From Cephalotus follicularis (Eukaryota; Streptophyta; Magnoliopsida; Oxalidales; Cephalotaceae): DNA of 64,000 nt. The stretch covers positions 175,802 through 239,801 of the forward strand of contig BDDD01001498.1 in the NCBI GenBank assembly GCA_001972305.1, written 5' to 3'. Of this stretch, positions 34,400-44,546 are shown piece after piece. The position numbers and the translations under genes were made by a program. Positions within the stretch are counted from its first letter, which is position 1; every line of letters begins with the position of its first letter. The notes beneath the pieces were generated by a model. The model did no database searches. It had not been told where the DNA came from and saw only the letters and a list, made by a program, of their open reading frames with translations.

Positions 34400-35436
34400 T
34401 TGAGGAAACATGTGAAGTTTCCTTCTCGTCGGACCACATTTAAGGACTTTTGCGAGGTAGACCGTGGAGCAGGCACCTCCCCTGGCCTTCTGCACTAGTT
34501 CCTCCTTCATGCATTGAGGACATTCTTTTGGGTAGTTTTGTATGTTTTTGTAAACATTTTATGTATAAACTCCTAATGGATTTTAATGTATGATCATTTT
34601 TATGATTTATGAAATGATATGTTTCTTCTTGGCTTTTGTATCCTTGGTGGTTTTGTTGAAGGTTATGGTCGGGCGTTGGATCGACCTTAGGATAGATCTT
34701 GGTGCACGGCAGGCTTCCTCGGTAGGAAGTTAGACCATCTCGGTCATCGTCCGAGCATGTTCTTGGTCCTAGGGAAGTAAACGCCAGACCACTAAGCTAG
34801 TGACAGTCCTTGGATGTGAGGGGTGCATGGAACCCTGTTGCCATGTGTGTCCTTGGATGTTGGTGAGTCCTCGGACATTCGTGTGTCCTCGGACCTTAGG
34901 CGTGTCCCCGGGCTCTGGCGAGTCCTCAGACATCTTGGAGTACTTGGGTTCCGCGGATGCCTAGTTCATGTTGAACCCAAGCGCTTTAGTGTTTGGTTTG
35001 CCGAGGTGAAAATCGTAGCTTTTTGGTTCCTCGGTCTTCTGGTAGATCTTGGTGTTTTAGGTGGGTACGTGTGGAACACGTGTGGGTTTCCTCGAACTTA
35101 AGTGAAATGGGGCGTTTGGGTTCCTCGGTAGTTTCTTTTAAGTCCTTTGTTCTTTTATCCCCAGTGGTATTACATGTCCACAATGCTGACTTCCTCTTTG
35201 GGCATTACCGTATTTAACCCTAGAGTGTTCTTGGTTGGTCTGGTCGGATAGTTGCGGTTTGAAGGGTTGTTGGCAGGTGTGCCTTCCCCGATAGGGCTCC
35301 TCTCCCCAGTTGTTTTGGGAACGAGTCCTATTATAGGGTGTACCTTAACTTGGAGCTTACTTTGTTTAAAATCAAAGTTCAACACCTAGTGAACCTAGGG
35401 CCTAAAATGGCCCTAAACCCTAACTATTCTTTACAG

Positions 35437-35448
35437 TGGTATCAGAGC
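35437..35448 (+). other. Primer binding site of element D1 (tRNA-iMet)
   Basis: TGGTATCAGAGC follows the LTR end after one spacer base. This makes 29776-35435 a 5' LTR and not a solo LTR. Confidence 0.9.
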
Positions 35449-36653
35449 CTCCTAATTAATCCCAGTTAAACATTAATTTTGGTTTTTGGTGCCTTTTTTG
35501 AATTGATTTTGTAATACCCTGCTCGTTCGTAAATGTATTTTACGAACTTTTATGTGTTTGTGTTCGGGCTTTTTAATTGTGTTTAATTTTAAAGTCCGGT
35601 TGCCCTTTGTTTTGGGCTTATGTGGTTTTGGCTGACTGATACCAGTCCAATTTTGTATACGTAATGCTATGTTGGGTTTGGGTTTATTTTATCAAAATTT
35701 TATTTCACTAAAACAATTCATTTTTACTTTATAAATCCTTTTGTTTTATTTATTTTAATTATTTCTTTATTTCCTTTTATTTTTCTTTTCCTTTTTCCTT
35801 TTCTTTCCTATTTTTCTTCTTCTTCCTATTCTTCTTCCTTCCTCACCCGAAGTCACTCCTTTCCCTAATCAATTCACACGTTTTCAATCCTTTCTTCCTT
35901 ATTCAACCAATTCTGGTCCCCCCTTCTTCCATATGTGGGCTGATTGTGTCTCCCTTTTTCCTTTTGTGAGTGCCATTGCCATTCTATAATTGCCTTCTTC
36001 TTTTGCTGCCTTGTGCCATAGCCGAATTCTGCATGTGAGTGTGCGTTAATCTGCTGCGGATTCATTGCATCAGATTGTCAAGGTAATCTCGAATTCTGTT
36101 TGTCCTTTGGTTGGATTTCTAATTGATTTTAAAGCTTTATGCTTTTCTTTGGTTTTGTTCTCTTTGGTCCCCTGTGTACAGCTGATTAAACAGTAAGATT
36201 GTGGTGTTATTGCTGTGTTTTCGTGTCCTTGCTACTCACTGCAGGTTAGTTAAATTCGTTTCCTCCATTGATGGTTTTGTTCCAATGTCATAAATTCAGT
36301 TTTTGTGCTTTTAGTGTCCCTTGGGTTCAATTCCTATGTTAATATGTTCTGCCATTGTGTTGTTCAGTCTGTTAACATGTGTAATACACCTTAGACATGC
36401 CATAATCTAGTTTTAAAGTCTGCAAATTGATAAAGGACAGAATCTGGATATATAAGAGTACATGTCTTCTTGCTTCTTTTTGAAAGTTAAGTCACTGTCC
36501 AATTGTTTCTATGTCGATTATGTGTTTTTATGTCACCTAAAAGTCATACATGATCATATGGTTATGTCCTTGTGCCACTGGATTAATGTTGTAATCGTTT
36601 AAACCATTTTCTGCATCAAATTGTCAAAGTTCCTACTGTTCTATCGTCCAGAA

Positions 36654-36816
36654 CAGTCGGCTGTTCCTGTGGACAGTCGGCTGGATTGGATGAGCAGCCG
36701 ACTGGATGTATGAACCAGTCGACTGCCTGCATTCTAGTTTGAGTAGTCGACTGGACCTTATGAATAGTCGACTGCCAAGCTTCCCCAGTCAGCTGGTGCC
36801 CTGTTATAGTCGACTG
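36654..36816. repeat. Phased CAGTCGACTG array, LTR F1
   Basis: Eight 10-bp sites start at 36654, 36674, 36695, 36716, 36744, 36765, 36786 and 36807. Spacings are 20, 21, 21, 28, 21, 21 and 21 bp. The sequence between sites is not conserved, so this is spacing of a short palindrome and not an ordinary tandem repeat. Confidence 0.88.
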
Positions 36817-37499
36817 TTTTGCCCAGAAATGTACTGTTTTCAACTGTTTTGATCCGTTTGTTTCTCGAATCGATCCGAGTCTTTTCCAAACACTGTTAAG
36901 AGTCTGTTTAATGCTTCTGTTGTGTCTTAGACTCTTATACGTATGATTTTGAATGCCTTTTAGATTATTGTGCTTCAAGAGGGATTCGTTTGAATCGTCT
37001 ATCCGTAAGTAATTTGTGAACGCATAAGGTACGGATTTTCTGTTTCTTGGCTATCTGATATTTCGAACTGAAACAGTTTTGATATGCTTCTTTGTTTATG
37101 AAATCGATAATGTTTTATGGTTTTGATATGTTTCAAAATTAAAGTTGGTTTGACATTTTTAAATGATTCCGACTTACTACATATGATATGAAATGATACG
37201 ATATGTTATGAAACGTATGATATGATACTGTTGTGAGCGGTTTTCTGATATGTTTTGTGAAAGCATATTTTTATGTGATTTTAAATTGATTTTGATAAAT
37301 CAATATTTTTGAAATGAATACTGAGTATTGTACCCACCTATGGGGCATTCCATAGGCACGTCGTGGGCCTGGCACGGGGACGTGACACTTTCGTAGCGGT
37401 GTGATTAGACTACGGCGTCTCTGAGTGTATGAATAAATCTCATGAGGTGGATTTATGGATCTGCTATGTATGATAGAGGCGTATGAATCGATTCTAGTT

Positions 37500-37986
37500 T
37501 GTTGACGATTAAGTCTCAATCCTTGTTTTGATGATAACATATTTGCATCTAACTAAGTTACTTGATGTGCAAGGAATTACAAGTTGAATATCAAAGTCTA
37601 AAACCATTCTGCAGAAAAAGAAGTCGACTCCTTTCCAATAGCATCGACTCCTTTTGTAACAGAATTAACTGCAAGGAAAACATCTACCTCCCAGTTATAG
37701 CATCGACGTCCGTACCAAACGAAGTCGACCACTTCTAGAAGACGTCGACTACATTCAAGAAGACGTCGACTACTTCAGTGAAAACATCGACGGGATTAGT
37801 CATTTTTGGAACAGAAGCTACTGTCTCAAAAATGCACTCAAAGACATCGATCCTCAGAGAAAGACATCGACGTCCAAAAAGTTTTTCTTTCCTTATCTCT
37901 TTACATTTAAAGTTTTTAAATTTCCGCATATTCCTCAATATTCAATTCACCCCCCCTCTTGTATATTGCAAGAGTGTTTTATTTCA
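37500..37986 (+). mobile_element. Copia solo LTR K, nested in F1
   Basis: TGTTGACGATT at 37500 to TTTATTTCA at 37986, 487 bp, with a perfect duplication tagtt (37495-37499 and 37987-37991). It shares TTTTGATGATAA and CACCCCCCCTCTTGTATATT with copia LTR H. Its middle holds a phased GTCGAC array. Confidence 0.9.
37622..37880. repeat. Phased GTCGAC array in copia LTR K
   Basis: The TCGA centres lie near 37624, 37644, 37703, 37725, 37745, 37766 and 37787, with decayed sites near 37666 and 37683. Steps between recognisable neighbours are 20-22 bp. Confidence 0.8.
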
Positions 37987-38345
37987 TAGTTTATGATATG
38001 TGATCTAGTGAATGATCAAATATGTGATCAGATGGTTGACCTGATATATGATATGTGAGAATTGACTTGTGTAGTGCCGTACACTTCAATTCCAGTGGGC
38101 ATGTGGAATTAGCGCCTCCCTTGCCAAATTTATGTTATGTGATATGTATGTGGCTCAGTATAAAGTATGATTTGTGTTTTATGACTTATGATCCTTAAAT
38201 GATTTTATGAAATGCATCGTAAATGTTTCGAAAGTTATACGGATTTCATGAAAGTACAAATATGATTTTACGATTATTTATTTGTTTAAGATTTATGTTA
38301 TGAATCATACTGCTTTCAAAATTATCGTTTACTGTTTTATCTCCC

Positions 38346-38400
38346 TTATCCGTACTGAGGTTTGCTCAGCCGCGTTTTTGTTTCCATGCGGCAGGTTTTC
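38346..38400 (+). promoter_or_regulatory. Splice-acceptor-like region, F1
   Basis: ACTGAGGTTTGCTCAGCCGC, then T-rich sequence and GCGGCAG, followed by TTTTCAG. It stands in the same LTR position as the CTAAC modules but has no CTAAC itself. Confidence 0.35.
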
Positions 38401-38717
38401 AGGAGCAGTGGGGGAAAGTGTGAAAAAGTGATGACTACCCTATGTCTTTGGATCCCTAGGAGTGTGATCCTTATGTTATGTCTAGTAGTCATAAACATTG
38501 ATAATTATGTTATTATGTTTTGATTGGAACTGGATTATGTTTTGAGCTTTCCGCAAATGTTTAAAATGATTAATTGTTAAGATTTAATGTTTCAGTTATG
38601 ATTAGACTACCACGTTTTCGGCTAATAAACTAATGATTTGATTTAGTATATGATCAGATAAGTAATGTTATGTATGATATGACCCTGTGACGACTCCCGC
38701 CGTCCGGGGGTGTTACA

Positions 38718-39340
38718 GATTTAGTGGCTGAATTTTTGGTGTAATTCAATCCCATTTTAGTTTAAATTTATGCAATTGGGTTGTGTGAATTGGTTGGACC
38801 AATTGGTGAACCAGTGTAATTGATTAACTAATGGACTGTTTTTGGATCGAAAGGCATGTACTGAATCTATTTTGAATGCATGGGGTATGAAAACAGAATT
38901 ATGTAAAGTTTAGTATAAGAAACAGGGCCTTAGGAGGTCAATGGACTAGGTTTGCGGTGCTGGAATTTTCTGCAGGAAAAACTAAGTGTGTGCAGAATTT
39001 TCTATGCAAAATTTCTGCATAGTTTTGTGTAGAATTTCTGGACAGATTTTATGCAAAAACTTTGGGCAGTTGCCTGCAGTTTTCGTGTAGGAATTTGTGC
39101 ACAGTTTGTGCAGAATTTTCTGCACAGTTTCACACAATTTTCTGCACAAATTTTTGCAGTCTTATTCAGTTTTTCTGCACAGTTTTTATGCAGATTTTCT
39201 GCACAGTATGTGCAGTTTTCTTCCACAGTTGGGATAGCCATACACTTTGTGTTTTGGACAGAAATTTTTAACACCTATACAGGCAGTTGACTTGTATAAT
39301 ACAGTCAAATACTTAGAGTATAAAATAAAGTTATGGTAAC
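38718..39340 (+). other. D1 element leader (right part)
   Basis: Continues 35449-35509 after solo LTR F1 is removed. No gag frame is reached: the element is cut near 39340, where copia sequence begins. It contains a TGCA-rich repeat at 38965-39220. Confidence 0.6.
38965..39220. repeat. TTTTCTGCACAG short-period repeat in D1 leader
   Basis: About fifteen TGCAG/TGCAC/TGCAA words separated by T-rich runs. Distances between TGCA words are often 11-13 or 20-23 bp (for example 39098, 39109, 39121, 39143, 39155, 39176, 39189, 39200). Both TTCTGCAC and its complement GTGCAGAA occur, so local foldback is possible. Confidence 0.7.
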
Positions 39341-40710
39341 TGTTACTTTAGACAACATTAATACTTTGAATTTAATTATTGGTTAGAGAAAATAATTAAA
39401 AGTTTGGAACGAAAAATTTGTTAAACCAAGGGAATGCTATGTTTCAAATAATCTAGTGGGAGTTATACCAAGTTTTCGGCACACTTATTATAATTGATTC
39501 GATTAGCAATCGAAGATTAAAATTGTTTGTGTTTATTTAAAGTTTATATTGAATATATACTTTGAATGTCTTATGCATGATGGTATGCTATGGGACTTAA
39601 CCTAGTTTTTGGTTTCTTTTGTGGATGTTTAATTTACTTAATTATTTTTGTTTGGTTTGTAATAAGGTTGCCTACACGTACCATAATTTTTTATCTTTTA
39701 AAATCCTCCATAGGATATGATTCTCTTCTGCCTGTTATTTGTATTCTCTTCTTTAATTCAAATGTATTTTATTTAAATTTAAAGTATGTAATCAAATCAG
39801 GAGAATCAAAAGAGGTTGAAGAGGAAGATCAAGGAAGTTTTAAGACCAAATGAAGGCCATGAATGCATGGTGCATTATGTAATAAAGTAGAATTAAATTG
39901 TTCACCTAGGAGACCTAGTGATCACATTGGTTCGTATGGATGACTTATAGTTTTAGTCCCTAGCCTAGCCATTTTACATTATGATATATAAGATGGATGG
40001 TCCAAACACATCAAGCGTGCAAAGCCATAATTAATTTGAATTGGCTAATGAAACCAATGAATTAATTAATGGCTTGGCTAAGTTAAAAATGTGAGACCCA
40101 AATTCCTCCAAAATCTCAAATAATAAGTCATAACGCCAGGGACACGAGTTAGTGACCCGACGTGGCCTTCCACGGTTCCCGTTGAGTGGCATGGGCAGAT
40201 TGTGGGAGGTCATGCTATAGTTGAGGATTAGGTTTGTCAAATGCCATGTCGAAGTCAGTGCTGGGCACTGCAAGGAGATCGCGATGTTTTGGCACATGGA
40301 CATGTACACGCGTGGGTGTCAAAACATGCGGATTTCTTTGAGGATTGTGGGTATGGACTTATGCTAGCACAAATGGTATGTCAAGCAACAACCGAGACCA
40401 TACTGAGCAGGTAGGACAAATCTATGATTGGATCTTACACAGTGAGGGTGGGACCTTGCGAAGTATAAATTGGAGAGCGAGCCTACCAATCTTAGGTATT
40501 ATGGTTTGTCATGCTATAGCTGAGACCATAATATATTAAGATAGATTCCGATCCCAACTAGGAGGTTGAATCTCCCCAATTCCACATAGATGTGTAAAAT
40601 ACGATTAGAATAGTGTGAGTAACCATAAGCACTAAAGACCAAGTGTTATGATAGTAACATAAAAATTGGAATAGTTGCTAAATTCCTTATATTGTTTCCT
40701 TTAGGTTGCA
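39341..40710 (+). mobile_element. Copia G-type leader relic, plus strand
   Basis: Matches the reverse complement of about 21350-22690 in copia G. Shared blocks are TTTAGTGGGAGTT(A/T)TA, TCTTATGCATGATGGTA, CTAGTTTTTGGTTTCTTTTG and CACCTAGGAGACC(T/G)AGTGATC. No LTR, primer site or pol adjoins it. Confidence 0.75.
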
Positions 40711-41019
40711 TATATTTTTATCACACCCCGAATTTTAATTAACATATGGTTAAGTATTTAATCCAATATATACCAATAATTGAAAATTTAAAACTTTGCG
40801 GAAGCATAAACATTACACTGGATTATTCAAAGTAGCATACACATATAGCACATACTACATACTTAAACTTTATACAGTACATAGTTATATAATACATATT
40901 GAAAATGTAAATATAACAAAAGGAGTAAGACTTAAAAATTTTACAAACAACAACCTTAAAATAAACCTCCGCCGGGAAACTTCAGCAGCAAGTCTCCACT
41001 TTCCTTCGTTAATCTGCAA

Positions 41020-41060
41020 TTGTAGGTATTAGTCTTTGTCGTCACTCGACTAAGTAGGAA
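41020..41060 (-). promoter_or_regulatory. Branch-point / splice-acceptor-like module, C-A
   Basis: The minus strand reads ACTTAGTCGAGTGACGACAA, then AGACTAATACCTACAATTGCAG. The C-B right LTR has the equivalent at 51528-51572. Confidence 0.45.
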
Positions 41061-41225
41061 TTTGCATGAATATGAATATATAAATGTAATAATGCATGAC
41101 AGTTTATATTTTAAAACAGTATATATATATATATATATATAAGCAACCATGCCAAGTGGCTACAAACAGTCAGGCATCAAGAATACCACAAAGGGTACAA
41201 TCAATCAGTCCAGTTGTCCGAAGAC

Positions 41226-41286
41226 TAGTAGTGGGTGTCATCTGTCGCTACCTCGTAGCCCCAACGATGCACCACCTAACTACTAC
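41226..41286. repeat. Imperfect hairpin in C LTR
   Basis: TAGTAGTGGGTG and CATC on the left pair with GATG, CACCACC and CTACTA on the right, with small bulges. It sits between the arrays and the acceptor module, as the hairpins of B and E do. Also in C-B at 44637-44697. Confidence 0.5.
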
Positions 41287-41974
41287 CATGCACTCCGATG
41301 ATAATAGAAAAGGTAAACAGTATTGCCGGCACTAAGCGGGCAATTAATAGCCACAGTTTGCATTACAGATAAAATTTGGTGTATAAGCTCTAACCAACTC
41401 TTGGCATCTCGGCTCACCTATGTAGTCCGTGATACTCTCCGATCACAAGACCATCAGAAATTATCAATCACAGTCAATACAGTATAGTACAGTACAGTAA
41501 TTACATATATAATGTAATATAAAGTAGTTCTCTTTTGAGAAAACAGTAAAATAGTTCAGTAGCTTTCCATTTTTTGGAAACAGTAACAGTACAGTAAGTT
41601 TCTATTTAAGAAAACAGTAACCAGTTCAGTAGTTCTCACATGGAGAAAACAGTACAGTGGAAAAACAATTAATTGTGCATACAACACTCATTTCTGGAAA
41701 TCCTTGAAAACAGTAGTATTTGTGTAAAATAATTGATAGATTTAACTATCTATAACAATAAGCAATAAGTAATTGCATCATAGTGCAACATTAACAGTTC
41801 AAGAAATAACAGTGGATAACAGTACACTCAATCAATCAATTTATATGAATCAAATAGTAGATGCATAAGTCGTTCGATTCCTATATTTTGACTACACATA
41901 GCAAGGACTGGTTGTGGAAATCATCTCGTTTGGAACCCAGTGTAATCATGAGAATAAAATTCGAAACAGGCCCT

Positions 41975-42172
41975 TAAGCGTCGATAGTTTCGACTAAAGC
42001 GACGATAGTTTTGTCGAAAGCGCTGTCGGTTGTCTTAAAGTGTCGACAATGTTCTTCACTTAAGCGTCGATGAATTTCTACCTTAAGCGTCCACCATTTT
42101 GCCTTAAGCATCGACCATTTCGCCTTAAGCGTCGACAGTTTAATTCTAAGCGTCGACGGTTTATGGCGTCCA
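41975..42172. repeat. Phased GCGTCGAC array, C-A LTR (array 1)
   Basis: Nine sites of the form AAGCGTCGAC start at 41978, 41999, 42020, 42040, 42064, 42087, 42108, 42129 and 42150. Steps are 21, 21, 20, 24, 23, 21, 21 and 21 bp. The copy in C-B lies at 45382-45575. Confidence 0.88.
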
Positions 42173-42921
42173 GGAAATTTACAGTAGCAAAAAGAAAACA
42201 GAGCATGTACTCTTCATACTTCAATATGTCCATTTCAACATGAAAACATATATATAACCATCTCAACACGAAATACATGTTATATGTTCAAAATCATGTC
42301 ATAAACCCTACCTCAGTAACATTCTTAGAATCAATTTGATTTGATTCTTCGCTCTATAGCTCAAACTCCTTCAATTCCAATCACTCTTCCAAATTTCCAG
42401 AATTTAATCTATACGTGCATGTTAACAGTAGATATATAACAAAATCAGTAGGTATATCTAACTGATTAACTATGATAGCAATAACTGGATTCGAATCAGT
42501 AGCTTACCAGTACAGTTCAAAGCTCCCAAACTCAACTTTGAACTAACTCCTTCAACATGCAACTCCAGTAAATTCTAGAATGATTTCCCCTCCTTTGAAG
42601 ACGTTTTTAACACTTCACCCAGCTCACAAACATAGCTGATATAGAACTCTAATTTCAGTGACTCATCAAGTTCATTAACTCAATTGTTTAACCTTTCCTT
42701 CCTCTCTTTCTCTCACTGTTTTTGTTTTCTCTTCACTTTTCTTTTCTTTCTTTCTGTTTTGCAGATGGTAGGTGACTCATGCAGTTCAAATCCCCTTCAG
42801 GCAGTAGCTGGCAGTTGATTTCTTATGGCTTGACACTTTCCATAACACATGTCCATGTTAAATCGCCATTTCATGCCACCACTCTGTATTAATCACTTGA
42901 AATAAACACCTATCCTCGTGC

Positions 42922-43000
42922 AAAGCGTCGATGGTATGCTCCTTGGTGTCAACTGTTAGGCACAAAGTGTCAATGCTTGTCTGATTGGCGTCGACGGTTT
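42922..43000. repeat. Phased GCGTCGA array, C-A LTR (array 2)
   Basis: Four sites start at 42925, 42946, 42967 and 42988, exactly 21 bp apart. C-B repeats the spacing at 46333, 46354, 46375 and 46396. Confidence 0.88.
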
Positions 43001-43294
43001 GGTGCCAATTTCCCGTTTTTGAGTTTTATTTAAACAATTTCCAATTTATTTCAATTTAGCCCTTCTAGCCATTAAATTAAGCCCTTAATTGGTCCAATAA
43101 CAACAATTAACTTAATCAATGGACAATTAAACATTAATGTTTCAAATCAATGTATATTTTATTCATCGATTATACAATATTCATTAAATTTGAAATTGCG
43201 GTTAGTACATTTCCCCATATTTACAGAAAATTCATCCTCGAATTTAAATCTTTACATACCAAATAAAAGAGGGAATGTCTCCATCATTTCAATC

Positions 43295-43746
43295 TCATGT
43301 TCCCATGTAGCTTCTTCTGCTCCGTGAAACTGCTATAGAACCTTCACTGTAGGAATGGTCTGTGTTCTCAAAACTTTCTCCTTCACTGATAAATCCCATA
43401 TCATAGCTCAACACGTGAGAAGGATAGTGTACATATTTTAGTAGGATGGAAACATGAAATACATTATGTACATTAGATAAGTTTGGTGGTAATGGTATTT
43501 GATGCGCTACTTCCCCAACTCTCTCTAATATCTCGTATGGTCCGATGTATCGTGGAGATAACTTTCCCTTTTGGTCAAATCTGGATATCCCTTTCGAATG
43601 CGAGATTCCCAGAAAAACATGATCTCCCTTCTCAAATTCCAATTTCCTTCTCCTTCTATCGACATAGCTCTTCTGTCGACTCTGTGCGGTAAGTAACCTT
43701 TTCTTTACAATCATGACCTTATCAGTAGTTTCTTGGACAAGGTCCG
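43295..43746 (-). pseudogene. pol: C-A integrase C-terminus, truncated
   Basis: The frame contains LVQETTDKVMIVKKRLLTA, RQKSYVDRRRRKLEFEKGDH, SPRYIGPYEILERVGEVAHQ and NVHNVFHVSILLKYV. This is the C-terminal DNA-binding part of a gypsy integrase with the GPY/F module. It is cut at 43747 by a family I LTR; the first residues of the open frame beyond that point are LTR-derived and not integrase. A frameshift before the chromodomain is shared with C-B (near 46790). Confidence 0.88.
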
Positions 43747-44521
43747 TGTTAGATATAGTGACCCGACAAGCCATTAGATGGGTTGTCACATTAGATCATA
43801 TCTTGTATGAAACAATCTTATTCATTATATATATATATATATATATAATGCGTGCTAATTTTGTTATGCTATATCACTTGTGTTTTCTCACTGAATTGAA
43901 GTAGTTTTTTATTTACCTGCTTACACTTGTGATGCCCTGACATAAGGTTGGATGCCTAGCATGGAGGCTGTGAGATTGGTTACCTTATTCCTTATAAAGG
44001 TCAGATGGAGTTGGAACCGGTTCCTAAAGTATTCAGGTTTCATATTAGTCTAGTATTATCTCGGCTAGTGGAAGAGAGTCCACACTGTTAGGGTATAACG
44101 CGTGAGTGAATATAAGCATATCTAAGCTAGTATGGGTTTCTAGTGGGCTAACGGTCGGGACGCATTCCTGACCCATTCCACCTCTAGTTTCGTATTGGCA
44201 GAGGTATGTTATATCTCGTCAGCGAGTCCAGATTCCTAGTCTGCTCAAGCTCTTGAGCGATTCACTACTAGTGAATATGTGTTGGCGTTGTTCATCCTCA
44301 GTGATGACTGTACTCTTATCGCTGATAGGTTTATCACAGAGGATGCGCCCAGGACAAGTCACATGTGTGAGGGTCGCGCGTGGGGCATAAACGGGATCAC
44401 AGGTTGTGTCTACCATCACTCTCTTAGGTAGGAGGTTAAGGTACTCGTCCGTTGTAAGCGCGTTCAGATAGGCCAAGTGACTACGGGTGTTTCACTTGGA
44501 TACTGAACCTTGATTAAGCTG
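43747..44521. mobile_element. Family I LTR, copy 4, inserted in C-A integrase
   Basis: TGTTAGATATAGTGACCCGA begins exactly where C-A stops matching C-B (GGTCCG, compare 47153). It has an AT microsatellite at 43826-43848. It runs into the N gap, so its right end and TSD cannot be seen. No coding content is recognised; the frame at 44219-44476 has no family match I know. Confidence 0.65.
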
Positions 44522-44546
44522 NNNNNNNNNNNNNNNNNNNNNNNNN
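44522..44546. other. Assembly gap (25 N)
   Basis: Twenty-five Ns join the family I LTR to an ATATATAAGCAACC point inside the C-B LTR. The equivalent place in C-A is a TA microsatellite, so the gap falls in a simple repeat within a duplicated LTR. Confidence 0.98.

Larger units (their letters stand above)
29776..35435 (+). repeat. D-family gypsy 5' LTR (D1), split by solo LTR E
   Basis: Starts TGTGATGACCC. It ends TTCTTTACA directly before a primer site at 35437. With E and its duplication removed it is about 2.9 kb. It shares TTTGGGCCTTGGAAAATTTTTC near its start, the CTATGATG blocks and the TTTGGACTAACCCCCTCC module with D2 (55019-58271). No GTCGAC array is visible in D. Confidence 0.85.
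35510..38717 (+). mobile_element. Solo LTR F1 (gypsy), inserted in the D1 leader
   Basis: TGTAATACCC at 35510 to GGGGTGTTACA at 38717, with a perfect duplication gattt (35505-35509 and 38718-38722). With nested copia K removed it is about 2.7 kb. It carries a phased CAGTCGACTG array at 36654-36816 and an acceptor-like region at 38346-38400. F2 (55942-56902, minus strand) is a shorter member of the same family. Confidence 0.93.
40719..43209 (-). repeat. C-family gypsy 3' LTR, copy C-A
   Basis: On the minus strand it begins TGTACTAACCGC at 43209, after a weak purine tract, and ends CGGGGTGTGATA at 40719 (A for the expected final CA pairing). It is nearly identical to 44547-46616 from the TA microsatellite at 41119 onwards. 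It contains two phased arrays, an imperfect hairpin at 41226-41286 and an acceptor-like module at 41020-41060. Confidence 0.85.

Noticed and set aside
36654-36816. CRISPR array
   Set aside because: Sites are 10-bp palindromes with 11-bp spacers in plant LTR DNA; CRISPR repeats and spacers are longer and no cas gene exists here.
42690-42775. Strong plus-strand splice acceptor (pyrimidine tract then TTTTGCAG)
   Set aside because: It lies antisense to the C element and no plus-strand coding exon follows; a GA-rich sense strand explains it.
43747-43789. N-terminal residues of the 164-codon integrase frame
   Set aside because: They are encoded by the inserted family I LTR; true integrase begins at the C-A side of 43747.
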